DNA of 64,000 nt from Bradyrhizobium sp. SZCCT0231 (GTDB lineage: Bacteria > Pseudomonadota > Alphaproteobacteria > Rhizobiales > Xanthobacteraceae), in assembly GCF_018130245.1 (NCBI RefSeq), contig NZ_JAFCKP010000001.1:248001-312000 (forward strand), read 5' to 3'. Made by a program: the position numbers and the translations under genes. Below, one piece after another: positions 32,893 through 41,768 of this stretch. Below the pieces are notes generated by a model. The model made no database searches and was not told where the DNA came from. It saw only the letters and a list, made by a program, of their open reading frames with translations. Position 1 is the stretch's first letter, and each line of letters starts with the position of its first letter.

Positions 32893-32905
32893 AGAAGATA
32901 GACAC

Positions 32906-32922
32906 TTGGCACGAATGTCGCT
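32906..32922 (+). promoter_or_regulatory. Possible internal sigma-54 promoter upstream of bjgb
   Basis: TTGGCACGAATGTCGCT has GG and GC separated by exactly 10 bases and differs from TGGCACG-N4-TTGCW in one base (TC for TT). It is about 105 bases before the haemoglobin start. No NtrC-like dyad was found about 110 bp upstream, inside narK. Confidence 0.45.
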
Positions 32923-33024
32923 TCTCCCCGTACGCGGGGAGGAGTCTCTCTGATGACGTTTGATCCATGAACTTTTTCCGCAATGGCGCGGACGAAGGCA
33001 GACCGAAACAGACAGGAGAACATT

Positions 33025-33453
33025 ATGACGCCCGAGCAGATTACCCTCATTCAGCAGAGCTTCGCCAAGGTCGCCCCGATTTCGGAAGCCGCCGCGGTGC
33101 TGTTCTACGACCGCCTGTTCGAGGTGGCGCCGTCCGTACGCGCGATGTTTCCCGAGGACATGACCGAGCAGCGCAAGAAGCTGATGGGCATGCTCGCCGC
33201 CGTGGTCGGCGGCCTGTCGAACCTGGAGTCGATTCTTCCCGCGGCCTCCGCGCTCGCCAAGCGTCACGTCGATTATGGCGCCAAGGCCGAGCACTACCCC
33301 GTGGTCGGCGCGACCTTGCTGTGGACCCTGGAGAAGGGTCTTGGCGAGGCCTGGACGCCCGAACTCGCTACGGCCTGGACCGACGCCTACGGCGTGCTGT
33401 CCGGCTACATGATGTCCGAGGCCTACGGCGCACAAGCGCAGGCCGCCGAATAG
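33025..33453 (+). CDS. bjgb: Single-domain bacterial haemoglobin (Vitreoscilla-type), NO handling
   Basis: A 142-residue globin. Alignment by eye to Vitreoscilla haemoglobin places B10 Tyr28 (LFYDRLF), E7 Gln49 (TEQRKKL) and the proximal F8 His81 (AKRHVDYG). HYPVVGATLLW follows, as in that family. It lacks the reductase domain of flavohaemoglobin; the FAD protein encoded next is the likely electron donor. In Bradyrhizobium this gene was described as part of a nitrate-assimilation and NO-detoxification set. The start at 33025 has an AGGAG site; an upstream in-frame ATG at 32983 does not. Confidence 0.92.
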   Translation: MTPEQITLIQQSFAKVAPISEAAAVLFYDRLFEVAPSVRAMFPEDMTEQRKKLMGMLAAVVGGLSNLESILPAASALAKRHVDYGAKAEHYPVVGATLLWTLEKGLGEAWTPELATAWTDAYGVLSGYMMSEAYGAQAQAAE

Positions 33454-33463
33454 GAGATGCCTT

Positions 33464-34681
33464 GTGAGTGAACCGCTGGTCATCGTCGGTAACGGTATGG
33501 CGGCCGCGCGTCTGGTCGACGAGCTCGCCAAGACCGCGCTCGGCCGCTACGCGGTCGCCGTGATCGGCGAAGAGCCGCGGCTCGCTTACAACCGCGTGCT
33601 GCTCTCCTCCGTGCTGGCCGGCGAGACCGGCTCGCACGAGATCGAGCTTCGGCCGGCCGACTGGTGGCGCCATCGCGGCGTCACGGTGCGCTACGGCTAC
33701 CGCGTCACCGAGATCGATGTCGGCCGCCGCGAGCTCAAGATCGCCGGCGAGGAGAGCATGGAATATTCCAAGCTCGTGCTCGCCACGGGATCGACGCCGC
33801 TGCGGCTCAACGTGCCGGGCGCCGATCTTGGGGGCGTGCACACCTTTCGCGACACCCGGGACGTCGATCTGCTGCTGACGCTGGCGGCTGCGAAGAAGCG
33901 CGTCGTCGTTGTCGGTGGCGGTCTGCTTGGGCTCGAAGCTGCCTACGGCCTCGCCAAGGCCGGTGCCCCGGTCACGCTGCTGCATCTGATGGACCGGCTG
34001 ATGGAGCGCCAGCTCGACGGGCCTGCCGCCGATCTGCTCAAGACGCTGGTCGAGCGCAAGGGCATCCGCATCCTGCTCAACGCCAGCACGAAGTGCATCC
34101 ATGGCGACGGTCATGTCGAGGCCGTGGAGCTCGCCGACGGCAGCCGCATCGAGGCCGATGCGGTGATCTTCGCCGCCGGCATCAGGCCGAACGTCGCGCT
34201 GGCGAAAGAGGCGGGGATTGCGGTCAATCGCGGCGTCGTCGTCAACGACGTGATGCAGACCGCTTCGTCCGACATTTTCGCGCTCGGCGAATGCGCCGAG
34301 CATCGCGGCACCTGCTATGGCCTGGTCGAGCCGGCCTATGAGCAGGCGCGCGTGCTGGCGCGGCATCTGGCCGGCCGCCCCGCCACCTATCAGGGCAGCG
34401 TGGTCTCGACCAATCTGAAGGTCTCCGGCGTCAGCGTGTTCTCCGCCGGCGACTTCATGGGCGGGGAGGGCAGCGAGAGCCTCGTGCTGTCAGACCGCAG
34501 GCGCGGCACCTACAAGAAGCTCGTGATCGCCGACGGCCGGCTCACCGGGGCCGTGCTGATCGGCGATACCGTCGATGCGCTCTGGTACCTCGAGCTGATC
34601 CGCAATCGCGACAAGGTCGCAGCGATCCGTACCGACATGATGTTCGGCCGCGCGCTGGCGCAGCCTTCGAAAGCGGCTTGA
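33464..34681 (+). CDS. flp: FAD-dependent NAD(P)H oxidoreductase of the nitrate-assimilation operon
   Basis: A 405-residue pyridine-nucleotide-disulfide-type flavoprotein. The FAD-binding segment is VIVGNGMAAARLVDEL, the NAD(P)H motif is VVVVGGGLLGLEAAYGL, and the second FAD site is SSDIFALGECAEH. It resembles the N-terminal flavin part of NirB without its Fe-S and sirohaem domains. It would pass electrons to the nitrate reductase NasC and/or the haemoglobin. The GTG start (33464) has GGAGATGC upstream, 10 bp after bjgb. Its stop is one base from the nasC ATG. Confidence 0.9.
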   Translation: MSEPLVIVGNGMAAARLVDELAKTALGRYAVAVIGEEPRLAYNRVLLSSVLAGETGSHEIELRPADWWRHRGVTVRYGYRVTEIDVGRRELKIAGEESMEYSKLVLATGSTPLRLNVPGADLGGVHTFRDTRDVDLLLTLAAAKKRVVVVGGGLLGLEAAYGLAKAGAPVTLLHLMDRLMERQLDGPAADLLKTLVERKGIRILLNASTKCIHGDGHVEAVELADGSRIEADAVIFAAGIRPNVALAKEAGIAVNRGVVVNDVMQTASSDIFALGECAEHRGTCYGLVEPAYEQARVLARHLAGRPATYQGSVVSTNLKVSGVSVFSAGDFMGGEGSESLVLSDRRRGTYKKLVIADGRLTGAVLIGDTVDALWYLELIRNRDKVAAIRTDMMFGRALAQPSKAA

Positions 34682-34682
34682 T

Positions 34683-37382
34683 ATGACGGCGATCGATCCA
34701 AACCTCCGCACCACCAAGACGACCTGCCCCTATTGCGGCGTCGGCTGCGGCGTGCTGGCGACGCCCGACGGCAAGGGTGGCGCAGCAATCGCGGGCGACC
34801 CTGACCACCCCGCCAATTTCGGCCGGCTGTGCTCCAAGGGCTCGGCGCTCGGCGAGACCGTCGGGCTCGAAAGCCGGCTGCTCTATCCGATGATCCGCTG
34901 CAAGGGCGTGCTGGAGCGTGTCGCCTGGAGCGATGCGCTCGATCACGTCGCCCATCGCATGCAGCACATCGTGGCGCGCGACGGCGCCGACGCGGTTGCG
35001 TTCTATCTCTCCGGCCAGCTCCTCACCGAGGATTATTACGTCGCCAACAAGCTGATGAAGGGGTTTGTCGGCACGGCGAACGTCGACACCAATTCGCGGC
35101 TCTGCATGTCGTCCTCGGTCGCCGGCCATCGCCGCGCCTTCGGCGCCGACACCGTGCCCGGCTGCTACGAGGATCTCGACCAGGCCGATCTGCTCGTCTT
35201 CGTCGGCTCGAACGCGGCCTGGTGCCATCCCGTGCTGTTCCAGCGCATGCTCAAGAACAGGCAGGATCGCGGCGCCCGCATGATCGTGATCGATCCGCGC
35301 CGCACCGACACCGCCAGCGACGTCGATCTGTTCCTCGGCCTCAAGCCCGGCACCGACACCGCGCTGTTCTCCGGCCTGTTCGTGCATCTCGCCGACAACG
35401 GCGCGCTGGACCAGGACTATATCGCGCAGAACACCAGCGGATACGACGACGCGCTGGCGCGCGCGCGCAACATCGCCGGCAGCGTCACTGCGACCGCGCT
35501 CGCCACGGGCCTGTCGGAGCAGGACGTCGCGACCTTCTTCAAGATGTTCCGCGACACCGAGAAGGTCGTCACGCTCTATTCGCAAGGGGTCAACCAGTCG
35601 GCGCAGGGCACCGACAAGGTCAACGCCATCCTGAACTGCCATCTTGCGACGGGGCGCATCGGCAAGCCGGGCGCCTCGCCGTTCTCGCTCACCGGCCAGC
35701 CCAACGCGATGGGCGGCCGCGAGGTCGGCGGCCTCGCCAATATGCTCGCCGCCCATATGGGTTTCACGCCGCCCGACATCGATCGTGTCAGGCGGTTCTG
35801 GAAGGCGCCGCGCATCGCCACCCATGAGGGGCTGAAGGCGGTGCAGCTGTTCGAGGCCATCAACCGCGGCGAGGTCAAGGCGCTCTGGGTGATGGGCACC
35901 AACCCCGCGGTGTCGCTGCCCGATGCCGACATGGTTCGCGATGCGCTGAAGAAGCTCGAGCTGTTCGTCGTCTCCGAGAACGTGCTCTCCAACGACACGG
36001 TCGAGGCCGGCCCCCATGTGCTGTTGCCGGCGCTGGCCTGGGGCGAGAAGTCGGGCACGGTGACCAATTCCGAGCGGCGCATCTCGCGTCAGCGCTCGTT
36101 CCTGCCGGCGCCCGGCGAGGCGCGCCCCGATTGGTGGATCCTGAGCGAGACCGCAAAGCGCCTCGGCTTCGGCGACAGTTTTAATTACAAATCGGCCGCG
36201 GATATTTTCCGCGAGCATGCCGCGCTCTCGGCCTTCGAGAACAATGGCAGCCGCGATTTCGACATCGGCGCGCTGACCTCGCTGTCGGACGACGGGTTCG
36301 ACGCCTTGAAGCCGGTGCAGTGGCCGGCGCGCGAAGGCGGGATGCCTGGCGAACGCTTCTTCGCGCAAGGCGGCTTCTTCACCAATGACGGCAAGGGCCG
36401 CTTCGTCGCGCCGGAGGTGCCGACGCTGCGCGGCGAGACCGGTCCGTCGCGCCCCTTGCGGCTCAACACCGGGCGCATCCGCGACCAGTGGCACACCATG
36501 ACGCGCACGGGTCTCAGCCAGCGGCTGGGCGCGCATCTGCCCGAGCCGTTCGTCGAGATCCATCCCGATGACGCCAGCAAATACGGCATCGCCCATGACG
36601 GCTATGCCCGCATCACCACCGATTACGGTCAGTGCATCTTGAAGGCCGTCGTCAGCGAGCGGCAGCAGCGCGGCACCCTGTTCGTGCCGATCCACTGGAG
36701 CGCGATGAACACCTCGCATGGCCGCGTCGGTGCGCTGGTGCAGTCCTTCACCGATCCGTTCTCGGGACAGCCGGAATCGAAAGCGACGCCGGCCGTGATC
36801 GCGCCTTACGAATTCGTCTTCCGCGGCTTTGCGCTGGCGCGCAAGCAGCTCGAGCTGCCGTCGAACCTGTTGTGGACCCGCGTCACGGTGGCCGGCGGCT
36901 TCGGCTACCTTTTCGCCGACAACGCGGACCTCGCCCGCTGGCCGGCCTGGCTCGAGAGCATCGCCGGCGAGGACGTTGCCGAGTACCGCGATTTCGGCGG
37001 CGGCGTTTTTCGCGCGGCTTCGTTTGTTGGGGATCGAATCGAAACCTGCCTGTTCGTCGGCCCCGCACATGATGCCGGCGATTGGGAGGTGGTGAAGAGC
37101 CTGTTCGTGGCCGACCACGTCACCGACGATCAGCGCCGCATGCTGCTGTCGGGCAAGTCCAGCGAAGGCGTGGCCTCGAGCGGCCCGATCGTCTGCGCCT
37201 GCTTCGGCGTCGGCCGCGGCACCATCTGCGACAGCATCGCAGCCGGCGCGCGCACCGCCGCCGAGATCGGCGCCAAGCTCAAGGCCGGCACCAATTGCGG
37301 CTCCTGCATCCCCGAGCTGAAGCGATTGATTGCGACGACGGAAGTGGCGCCAGTGAAACAGGCGAAAGTCGCTGCGGGGTAG
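34683..37382 (+). CDS. nasC: Assimilatory nitrate reductase, catalytic molybdenum subunit
   Basis: An 899-residue cytoplasmic Mo-bis-MGD enzyme reducing nitrate to nitrite. The N-terminal [4Fe-4S] site has Cys15, Cys18, Cys22 and Cys50 (CPYCGVGCG then LCSKG). The molybdopterin domains contain NSRLCMSS, FVGSNAAWCHPV and NTGRIRDQWHTMTRTG. A C-terminal BFD-type [2Fe-2S] module at about 840-890 has C-x-C and NCGSC. That module lets it take electrons from the adjacent flavoprotein. Translation is probably coupled to flp. Nitrite reductase is not in this window. Confidence 0.94.
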   Translation: MTAIDPNLRTTKTTCPYCGVGCGVLATPDGKGGAAIAGDPDHPANFGRLCSKGSALGETVGLESRLLYPMIRCKGVLERVAWSDALDHVAHRMQHIVARDGADAVAFYLSGQLLTEDYYVANKLMKGFVGTANVDTNSRLCMSSSVAGHRRAFGADTVPGCYEDLDQADLLVFVGSNAAWCHPVLFQRMLKNRQDRGARMIVIDPRRTDTASDVDLFLGLKPGTDTALFSGLFVHLADNGALDQDYIAQNTSGYDDALARARNIAGSVTATALATGLSEQDVATFFKMFRDTEKVVTLYSQGVNQSAQGTDKVNAILNCHLATGRIGKPGASPFSLTGQPNAMGGREVGGLANMLAAHMGFTPPDIDRVRRFWKAPRIATHEGLKAVQLFEAINRGEVKALWVMGTNPAVSLPDADMVRDALKKLELFVVSENVLSNDTVEAGPHVLLPALAWGEKSGTVTNSERRISRQRSFLPAPGEARPDWWILSETAKRLGFGDSFNYKSAADIFREHAALSAFENNGSRDFDIGALTSLSDDGFDALKPVQWPAREGGMPGERFFAQGGFFTNDGKGRFVAPEVPTLRGETGPSRPLRLNTGRIRDQWHTMTRTGLSQRLGAHLPEPFVEIHPDDASKYGIAHDGYARITTDYGQCILKAVVSERQQRGTLFVPIHWSAMNTSHGRVGALVQSFTDPFSGQPESKATPAVIAPYEFVFRGFALARKQLELPSNLLWTRVTVAGGFGYLFADNADLARWPAWLESIAGEDVAEYRDFGGGVFRAASFVGDRIETCLFVGPAHDAGDWEVVKSLFVADHVTDDQRRMLLSGKSSEGVASSGPIVCACFGVGRGTICDSIAAGARTAAEIGAKLKAGTNCGSCIPELKRLIATTEVAPVKQAKVAAG

Positions 37383-37417
37383 AGGCGACGTTCCTGGGCG
37401 TCGCCGCATACTTGGCT

Positions 37418-37516
37418 GTCATCGCCCGGCTTGACCGGGCGATCCAGTACTCCGAGACGGCAGTGGGTCATCGAGAAGCTGCAGCGTACTGGATTCCCCG
37501 CCTTCGCGGGGAATGA
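37418..37516. repeat. Dispersed palindromic repeat, GTCATCGCCCGGCTTGACC variant
   Basis: An approximately 100-bp unit that opens GTCATCGCCCGG and closes CGCGGGGAATGAC. An inner CCAGTA/TACTGG pair appears at GGCGATCCAGTACTCC and GCGTACTGGATTCC. It follows nasC and probably ends its transcript region. Confidence 0.7.
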
Positions 37517-37612
37517 CAGTTGGGGCGAGGAGCCATGCCCCCGCCCCAATCGACGCGCCCTCGATTGTGCCCTATGCTGCCGCGCTCCCCCTCAACAATC
37601 ACAACAACAATG

Positions 37613-37892
37613 ATGTACCTGGAAACGCCGCCGCGCCTGATCGAGACCAGGATGTTCTCCGCCATGCCCGACAAGTTTCGCCGCAAGGGCGTGCGAACCG
37701 ATTGGGCCGATGCCAACCGGCCGGGTCCACGTCTTCGTGTTCGCGCCGAACGGCGAATTGATTGCGCGGATCAAGTCGTGCGCGGGGCCGAACTGCACGA
37801 ATGTCGCGATCGGTGGCGCCAACAAGGATCGCCTCTATATCACGGAGTCTGCAACTGGCAGTGTGCTGGTGGCGGATATCAGCGGACTGTGA
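37613..37892 (+). pseudogene. SMP-30/gluconolactonase-family gene with large internal deletion
   Basis: The first 38 codons (MYLETPPRLIETRMF, then FRRKGVRTDWADANRPG) match the start of an SMP-30/LRE lactonase. Around 37723-37735 the reading frame shifts by one base. The new frame reads GRVHVFVFAPNGELIARI, then CAGPNCTNVAIGG and LYITESATGSVLVADI, the C-terminal blade of the same family. About 200 residues of the beta-propeller are missing, including metal ligands, so no active enzyme can be made. It ends 8 bp before the aldo/keto reductase gene, its likely former partner. Confidence 0.8.
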
Positions 37893-37900
37893 GATCTAAC

Positions 37901-38740
37901 ATGAACACAAATCCTTTCGGCAAGACCGGCGCCAACGTCTCCGTCATCGGGCAGGGCACTTGGTATCTCGACCACGGCGACCGCAAGCGTGCGGTTGCCG
38001 CGCTCCAGCGCGGGCTCGATCTCGGCATGACCCATATCGACACCGCCGAGATGTATGGCGATGCCGAGCTTGTCATCGCGGATGCGATTGCGGGCCGTCG
38101 CGATGAGGTGTTCCTCGTGTCAAAGGTGCTGCCGAGCAACGCCTCGCGCCGTGGCACCATCGCCGCCTGCGAGCGCTCGCTGAAGCGACTCAAGACCGAC
38201 CGGCTCGACTGTTATCTCTTGCATTGGCGCGGTTCCTATCCACTCGAGGACACCGTCGCCGCATTCGAGGAACTGGTGAAATCAGGCAAGATCAAATCCT
38301 GGGGCGTCTCCAATTTCGACGCCGACGATCTCGCTGAGATTCTCGAAGTCGCCGGCGAGGGGCGGATCGCCTGCAACCAGGTGCTCTATCATCTCAAGGA
38401 GCGCGCAATCGAGCATGCGGTGATCCCGTGGTGCGAGCGGCACGGTGTCGCCGTCGTTGCCTACTCGCCGTTCGGCCACGACGATTTCCCCGCAAGCAGC
38501 AGCAAGGGCGGCGCCGTGCTGGCGCGCATCGCGGAGGTGCGCCGTGCGACGCCGCGTCAGGTCGCGCTGAGCTTCCTCACCCGTGCGACTACGGTGTTCG
38601 CGATCCCGAAGGCCTCATCCGCGGAACATGCCGGCGAAAATGCGGCGGCAGGCGATCTCGTGCTGACGAAAGACGAAATCGCTGCGCTTGATGCGGCGTT
38701 TCCGCGTGGGCCGAAGCCGCGCAGCCTGCCCATGCTGTAG
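37901..38740 (+). CDS. Aldo/keto reductase
   Basis: A 279-residue (alpha/beta)8-barrel NAD(P)H oxidoreductase. The catalytic tetrad is visible: Asp47 (HIDTAE), Tyr52 (MYG), Lys75 (LVSKVLP) and His108 (LLHWRG). The NADP-binding IPKAS segment sits near residue 235. It is shorter than classical AKR1 enzymes and fits bacterial AKR5-like members acting on keto sugars or aldehydes. It follows the ruined lactonase gene with an 8-bp gap, so it was probably the second gene of a sugar-oxidation pair. Confidence 0.9.
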   Translation: MNTNPFGKTGANVSVIGQGTWYLDHGDRKRAVAALQRGLDLGMTHIDTAEMYGDAELVIADAIAGRRDEVFLVSKVLPSNASRRGTIAACERSLKRLKTDRLDCYLLHWRGSYPLEDTVAAFEELVKSGKIKSWGVSNFDADDLAEILEVAGEGRIACNQVLYHLKERAIEHAVIPWCERHGVAVVAYSPFGHDDFPASSSKGGAVLARIAEVRRATPRQVALSFLTRATTVFAIPKASSAEHAGENAAAGDLVLTKDEIAALDAAFPRGPKPRSLPML

Positions 38741-38928
38741 TGCACAACGGGCATTATTAACGGAGCATTGACGCGCGCGGCGGCCCGCGCATATCGGCAT
38801 CCTGTTTTCGGAAGTTGTGAACGCGGCACATTTGTCGTTTTTTACGGCTGTTCTCGATTCGCGTTTTGCCCGGGTTCCCAGCCGTGACACCGCCGCCCGC
38901 CGTAGCCGCAAGGCTCGACAGTATTCCC

Positions 38929-39870
38929 ATGCCCGTGCCGGAGAAGAAGCAGCAGGCTCGCCGCGCGCCTGCGCGCGTCGATCATCCCTTCAAGGGCATC
39001 GCACTGATCCTGCTCTCGACGGTGTTTCTCGGCTGCTCCGACGTCACTGCGAAATATCTCTCGACCAGCCTGCCTTCGATCGAGATCACCTGGATCCGCT
39101 TCCTCACCTTCACGCTGCTGTTCACGCCGGTGATGCTGCCCGCCTCGCCGTTCTATGCGATGCGCACCAAGCGTCCCGGCCTTCACGTGATGCGCGGGGC
39201 GGCGCTGCTCGGCTCCTCGCTATTCTTCATTACGGGCCTCGGCTTCCTGCCGATCGCGGAAGCGTCCGCCACCGGCTTCGTCGCGCCGCTGTTCGTCACG
39301 GCGCTCTCGATCGTGTTCCTCGGCGAGAAGGTCGGCGTGCGCCGCTGGCTCGCCACCGCGCTCGGCCTCATCGGCGTGCTGATCATCCTGCGCCCGGGTA
39401 CCAGCGCGTTTCACCCCGCCGCATTCTTTCCGTTGGTTTCGGCGGCGTGCTGGGCCGGCACGCTGATCCTGACGCGCATGATGAGCGGGCGGGAAGCCGT
39501 CGTCACCACCATGGCCTATTCCTCGCTGACCGGCCTTGCGATCCTCACCGCAATCGTGCCGTTCGTCTGGGTCACGCCGTCCTGGACCGCGATCGCACTC
39601 GGCATCTTCATCGGCGTCGCCTCGACCGCCGGCCAGTGGATCGTCGTGCTTGCCTACCGCTACGGCGATGCCTCGGTGCTGGCGCCGTTCTCCTACTCGC
39701 AGCTGCTCTGGGTCAGCATTCTCGGCTTCTTCATCTTCGGCGAGGTGCCGAGCATCTGGACCATCGTCGGCGCGGCCTTCATCGTCGCCAGCGGCCTCTA
39801 CATCGCCCATCGCGAGCGTGTCCGCCGCGCCCAGCTCCTGGTGCTGGAAGAGCGTTCGCCGAACGCCTGA
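38929..39870 (+). CDS. EamA/DMT-superfamily transporter
   Basis: A 313-residue protein with ten predicted membrane helices in two EamA repeats (residues 20-150 and 165-300). Typical positions include TWIRFLTFTLLFTPV, IAEASATGFVAPLFV with FLGEKVG, and YGDASVLAPFSYSQLLW with FFIFGEVPS. The family exports metabolites or amino acids. The ATG at 38929 is chosen; an upstream in-frame TTG at 38866 adds a Pro/Ala-rich stretch of doubtful reality. Confidence 0.85.
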   Translation: MPVPEKKQQARRAPARVDHPFKGIALILLSTVFLGCSDVTAKYLSTSLPSIEITWIRFLTFTLLFTPVMLPASPFYAMRTKRPGLHVMRGAALLGSSLFFITGLGFLPIAEASATGFVAPLFVTALSIVFLGEKVGVRRWLATALGLIGVLIILRPGTSAFHPAAFFPLVSAACWAGTLILTRMMSGREAVVTTMAYSSLTGLAILTAIVPFVWVTPSWTAIALGIFIGVASTAGQWIVVLAYRYGDASVLAPFSYSQLLWVSILGFFIFGEVPSIWTIVGAAFIVASGLYIAHRERVRRAQLLVLEERSPNA

Positions 39871-39930
39871 CGCAATATCGCAACTCCCACTTCGTGCTAT
39901 CAATGGCTCCAACGATCAGGGAGGAGCCGG

Positions 39931-41010
39931 ATGCGCGCTGCGATTTTCAGGAACGGCGAGATCGTCGTTGGCGAGATGGCCGAGCCGACGCCGGGCCCAG
40001 GCCAGGTGCTGGTCAGGACGCTCGCCTGCGGCATCTGCGGCTCCGACTTGCACGCGCGCCAGCACGCCCATCGCATGGTGGAGATGGCGAGGAGGACAGG
40101 GCGCAAGCCGATGGACCTCAGCCGCGATGTCGTGTTCGGCCACGAGTTCTGCTGCGAGATCGTCGACTACGGCCCCGGCACATCGCGCAAGCTCAAGCCG
40201 GGCACCCACGTCTGCTCGCTTCCCGCGCTGGTGACGCCTGGGGGTATCGAGGGCATCGGCTATTCCAACGACAATATCGGCGGCTACGCCGAGGCGATGC
40301 TGCTCAGCGAAGCGCTGTTGCTCGAAGTGCCCAACGGTCTTGCGCCGGAGCACGCCGCGCTCACCGAGCCGCTGGCGGTCGGCGTCCACGCCGTCGCGAA
40401 AGCCAATATAAGCGGCGGCGAGGTGCCGCTCGTGATCGGCTGCGGACCGGTCGGGCTTGCGGTGATCGCTGCGCTGAAGCTCAAGCGGCTGCATCCGATC
40501 GTCGCGGCCGACTATTCGCCGGCGCGGCGCGCGCTCGCCGCAAAACTTGGCGCCGACATCGTCGTCGATCCCAGGGTGTCGCAGCCCTACGCGACCTGGG
40601 CCGAGCACGCGCAGATGTCGGAGGCCGAGAAGGGGGCGCGGCCGCCGTTCCAGGCCATGCTGCCGGCGCTGAAGCCTGCGATCATCTTCGAATGCGTCGG
40701 CGTGCCCGGCCTGCTTCAGCAGGTGTTCGAGGGCGCGCCGCGCGATGCGCGCATCGTCGTGGTCGGCGTCTGCATGGAGACCGACAGAAGCGAGCCCATG
40801 CTCGGCATCATGAAGGAGCTCAACGTTCAATACGTGCTCGGCTACACGCCGGAGGAATTTGCAGGCTCGCTGCGCCTGATCGCGGAAGGGCAGGTGGATG
40901 CCGCGGCAATGGTGACGGCCGAGGTCGGCATCGACGGCGTCGCCAAGGCGTTCGCCGATCTCGCCAATCCCGAAGCCCACACCAAGATCATCGTGCAGCC
41001 GTGGCGGTGA
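39931..41010 (+). CDS. Zinc-type alcohol dehydrogenase lacking the structural-zinc lobe
   Basis: A 359-residue MDR protein. The catalytic zinc site is intact (GICGSDLHARQH, FGHEF) and the nucleotide fold is present (VIGCGPVGLAVIA). The four-cysteine structural zinc segment is absent: the region after KLKPGTHVCSLPAL has no Cys cluster. Insertions (HRMVEMARRTG near residue 50 and a loop after residue 215) also set it apart from the enzyme at 4324. Substrate unknown. It lies 60 bp after the EamA gene on the same strand. Confidence 0.85.
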   Translation: MRAAIFRNGEIVVGEMAEPTPGPGQVLVRTLACGICGSDLHARQHAHRMVEMARRTGRKPMDLSRDVVFGHEFCCEIVDYGPGTSRKLKPGTHVCSLPALVTPGGIEGIGYSNDNIGGYAEAMLLSEALLLEVPNGLAPEHAALTEPLAVGVHAVAKANISGGEVPLVIGCGPVGLAVIAALKLKRLHPIVAADYSPARRALAAKLGADIVVDPRVSQPYATWAEHAQMSEAEKGARPPFQAMLPALKPAIIFECVGVPGLLQQVFEGAPRDARIVVVGVCMETDRSEPMLGIMKELNVQYVLGYTPEEFAGSLRLIAEGQVDAAAMVTAEVGIDGVAKAFADLANPEAHTKIIVQPWR

Positions 41011-41038
41011 CGCTCGTCATTGCGAGGAGCGAGGGTGC

Positions 41039-41134
41039 CGTAGGGTGGGCAAAGGCGCGAAGCGCCGTGCCCACCATGCATCCGCGTTCATGGTGAGAAT
41101 GGTGGGCACGCTACGCTTTGCCCACCCTACGAGA
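41039..41134. repeat. Dispersed repeat, GTAGGGTGGGCAAAG family, copy 1
   Basis: Begins GTAGGGTGGGCAAAGGCG and ends CTTTGCCCACCCTACG, an inverted pair, with inner CGTGCCCACCAT and ATGGTGGGCACG. A preceding CGTCATTGCGAGGAGCGAG tract belongs to the 55911 repeat family. Other copies are at 45930-46024 and 55000-55090. Confidence 0.85.
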
Positions 41135-41173
41135 CCGGAGCTTGCGGCCATCCCTCGAGACGCCCGCGTTGCG

Positions 41174-41635
41174 CTAGACAGGCAGCGCGATCGAATACTT
41201 CACCTGGCTGAGCGCAAAGCTCGACTCGATCGAGGCGATGCCGTCGAGCCGGGTCAGCTTGGTCTTGAGGAACGTCTCGTAGGAGGCGAGGTCGGCGGCG
41301 ACGACGCGGAGCAGATAGTCGCGGTTGCCGGTCATCAGATAGCATTCCAGCACCTCGTCCCATTTCGAGATCGCGCGCGCGAAGCGGTTGAGATCCTCCT
41401 CCTTCTGCCGCGCCAGCTTGATCGAGATGAAGACGCTGACATGCAGGCCGAGCGCCTTCTGGTCCACGGTCGCGACGTAGCGCGAGATCACGCCGCGCTC
41501 CTCCAGGAGCTTGACCCGGCGATGGCAGGGCGAGACCGAGAGACCGACCTTGTCGGCGAGCTCCTGCATGGTCAGCCGGCTGTCGGCCTGGAGCAGCGCG
41601 AGGATCTTGCGGTCGATGGCGTCGAGCTCGGGCAT
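41174..41635 (-). CDS. Lrp/AsnC-family transcriptional regulator
   Basis: A 153-residue regulator. The N-terminal HTH is at residues 5-55 (AIDRKILALLQADSRLTMQE, then GLSVSPCHRRVKLLEE). A RAM ligand-binding domain is at about 70-148, with ECYLMTGNRDYLLRV. Such proteins form octamers and respond to amino acids. It is divergent from the E1-like enzyme gene, 133 bp apart across an AT-rich gap (GGTAAAATATCCCAATATCG), making that gene its likely target. Confidence 0.9.
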   Translation of the reverse strand: MPELDAIDRKILALLQADSRLTMQELADKVGLSVSPCHRRVKLLEERGVISRYVATVDQKALGLHVSVFISIKLARQKEEDLNRFARAISKWDEVLECYLMTGNRDYLLRVVAADLASYETFLKTKLTRLDGIASIESSFALSQVKYSIALPV

Positions 41636-41768
41636 TGGGATGAAACCTGTCCTTGGGGTGATTCGTTGGTAAAATATCCCAATATCGTCAGGTATGGCGC
41701 GAAAAATTGAGAAGTTTGGGGCCGTCCGCAGGCGTATCATCGCTCCACCTGTTTCCGGGAGCATTGCC

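Noticed and set aside
29337-37409. Very long minus-strand open frames (up to about 950 codons) opposite nrtBC, narK and nasC
   Set aside because: They are antisense shadows caused by GC-rich third positions; translations are low-complexity and lack domains, whereas the plus strand encodes complete, motif-bearing proteins.
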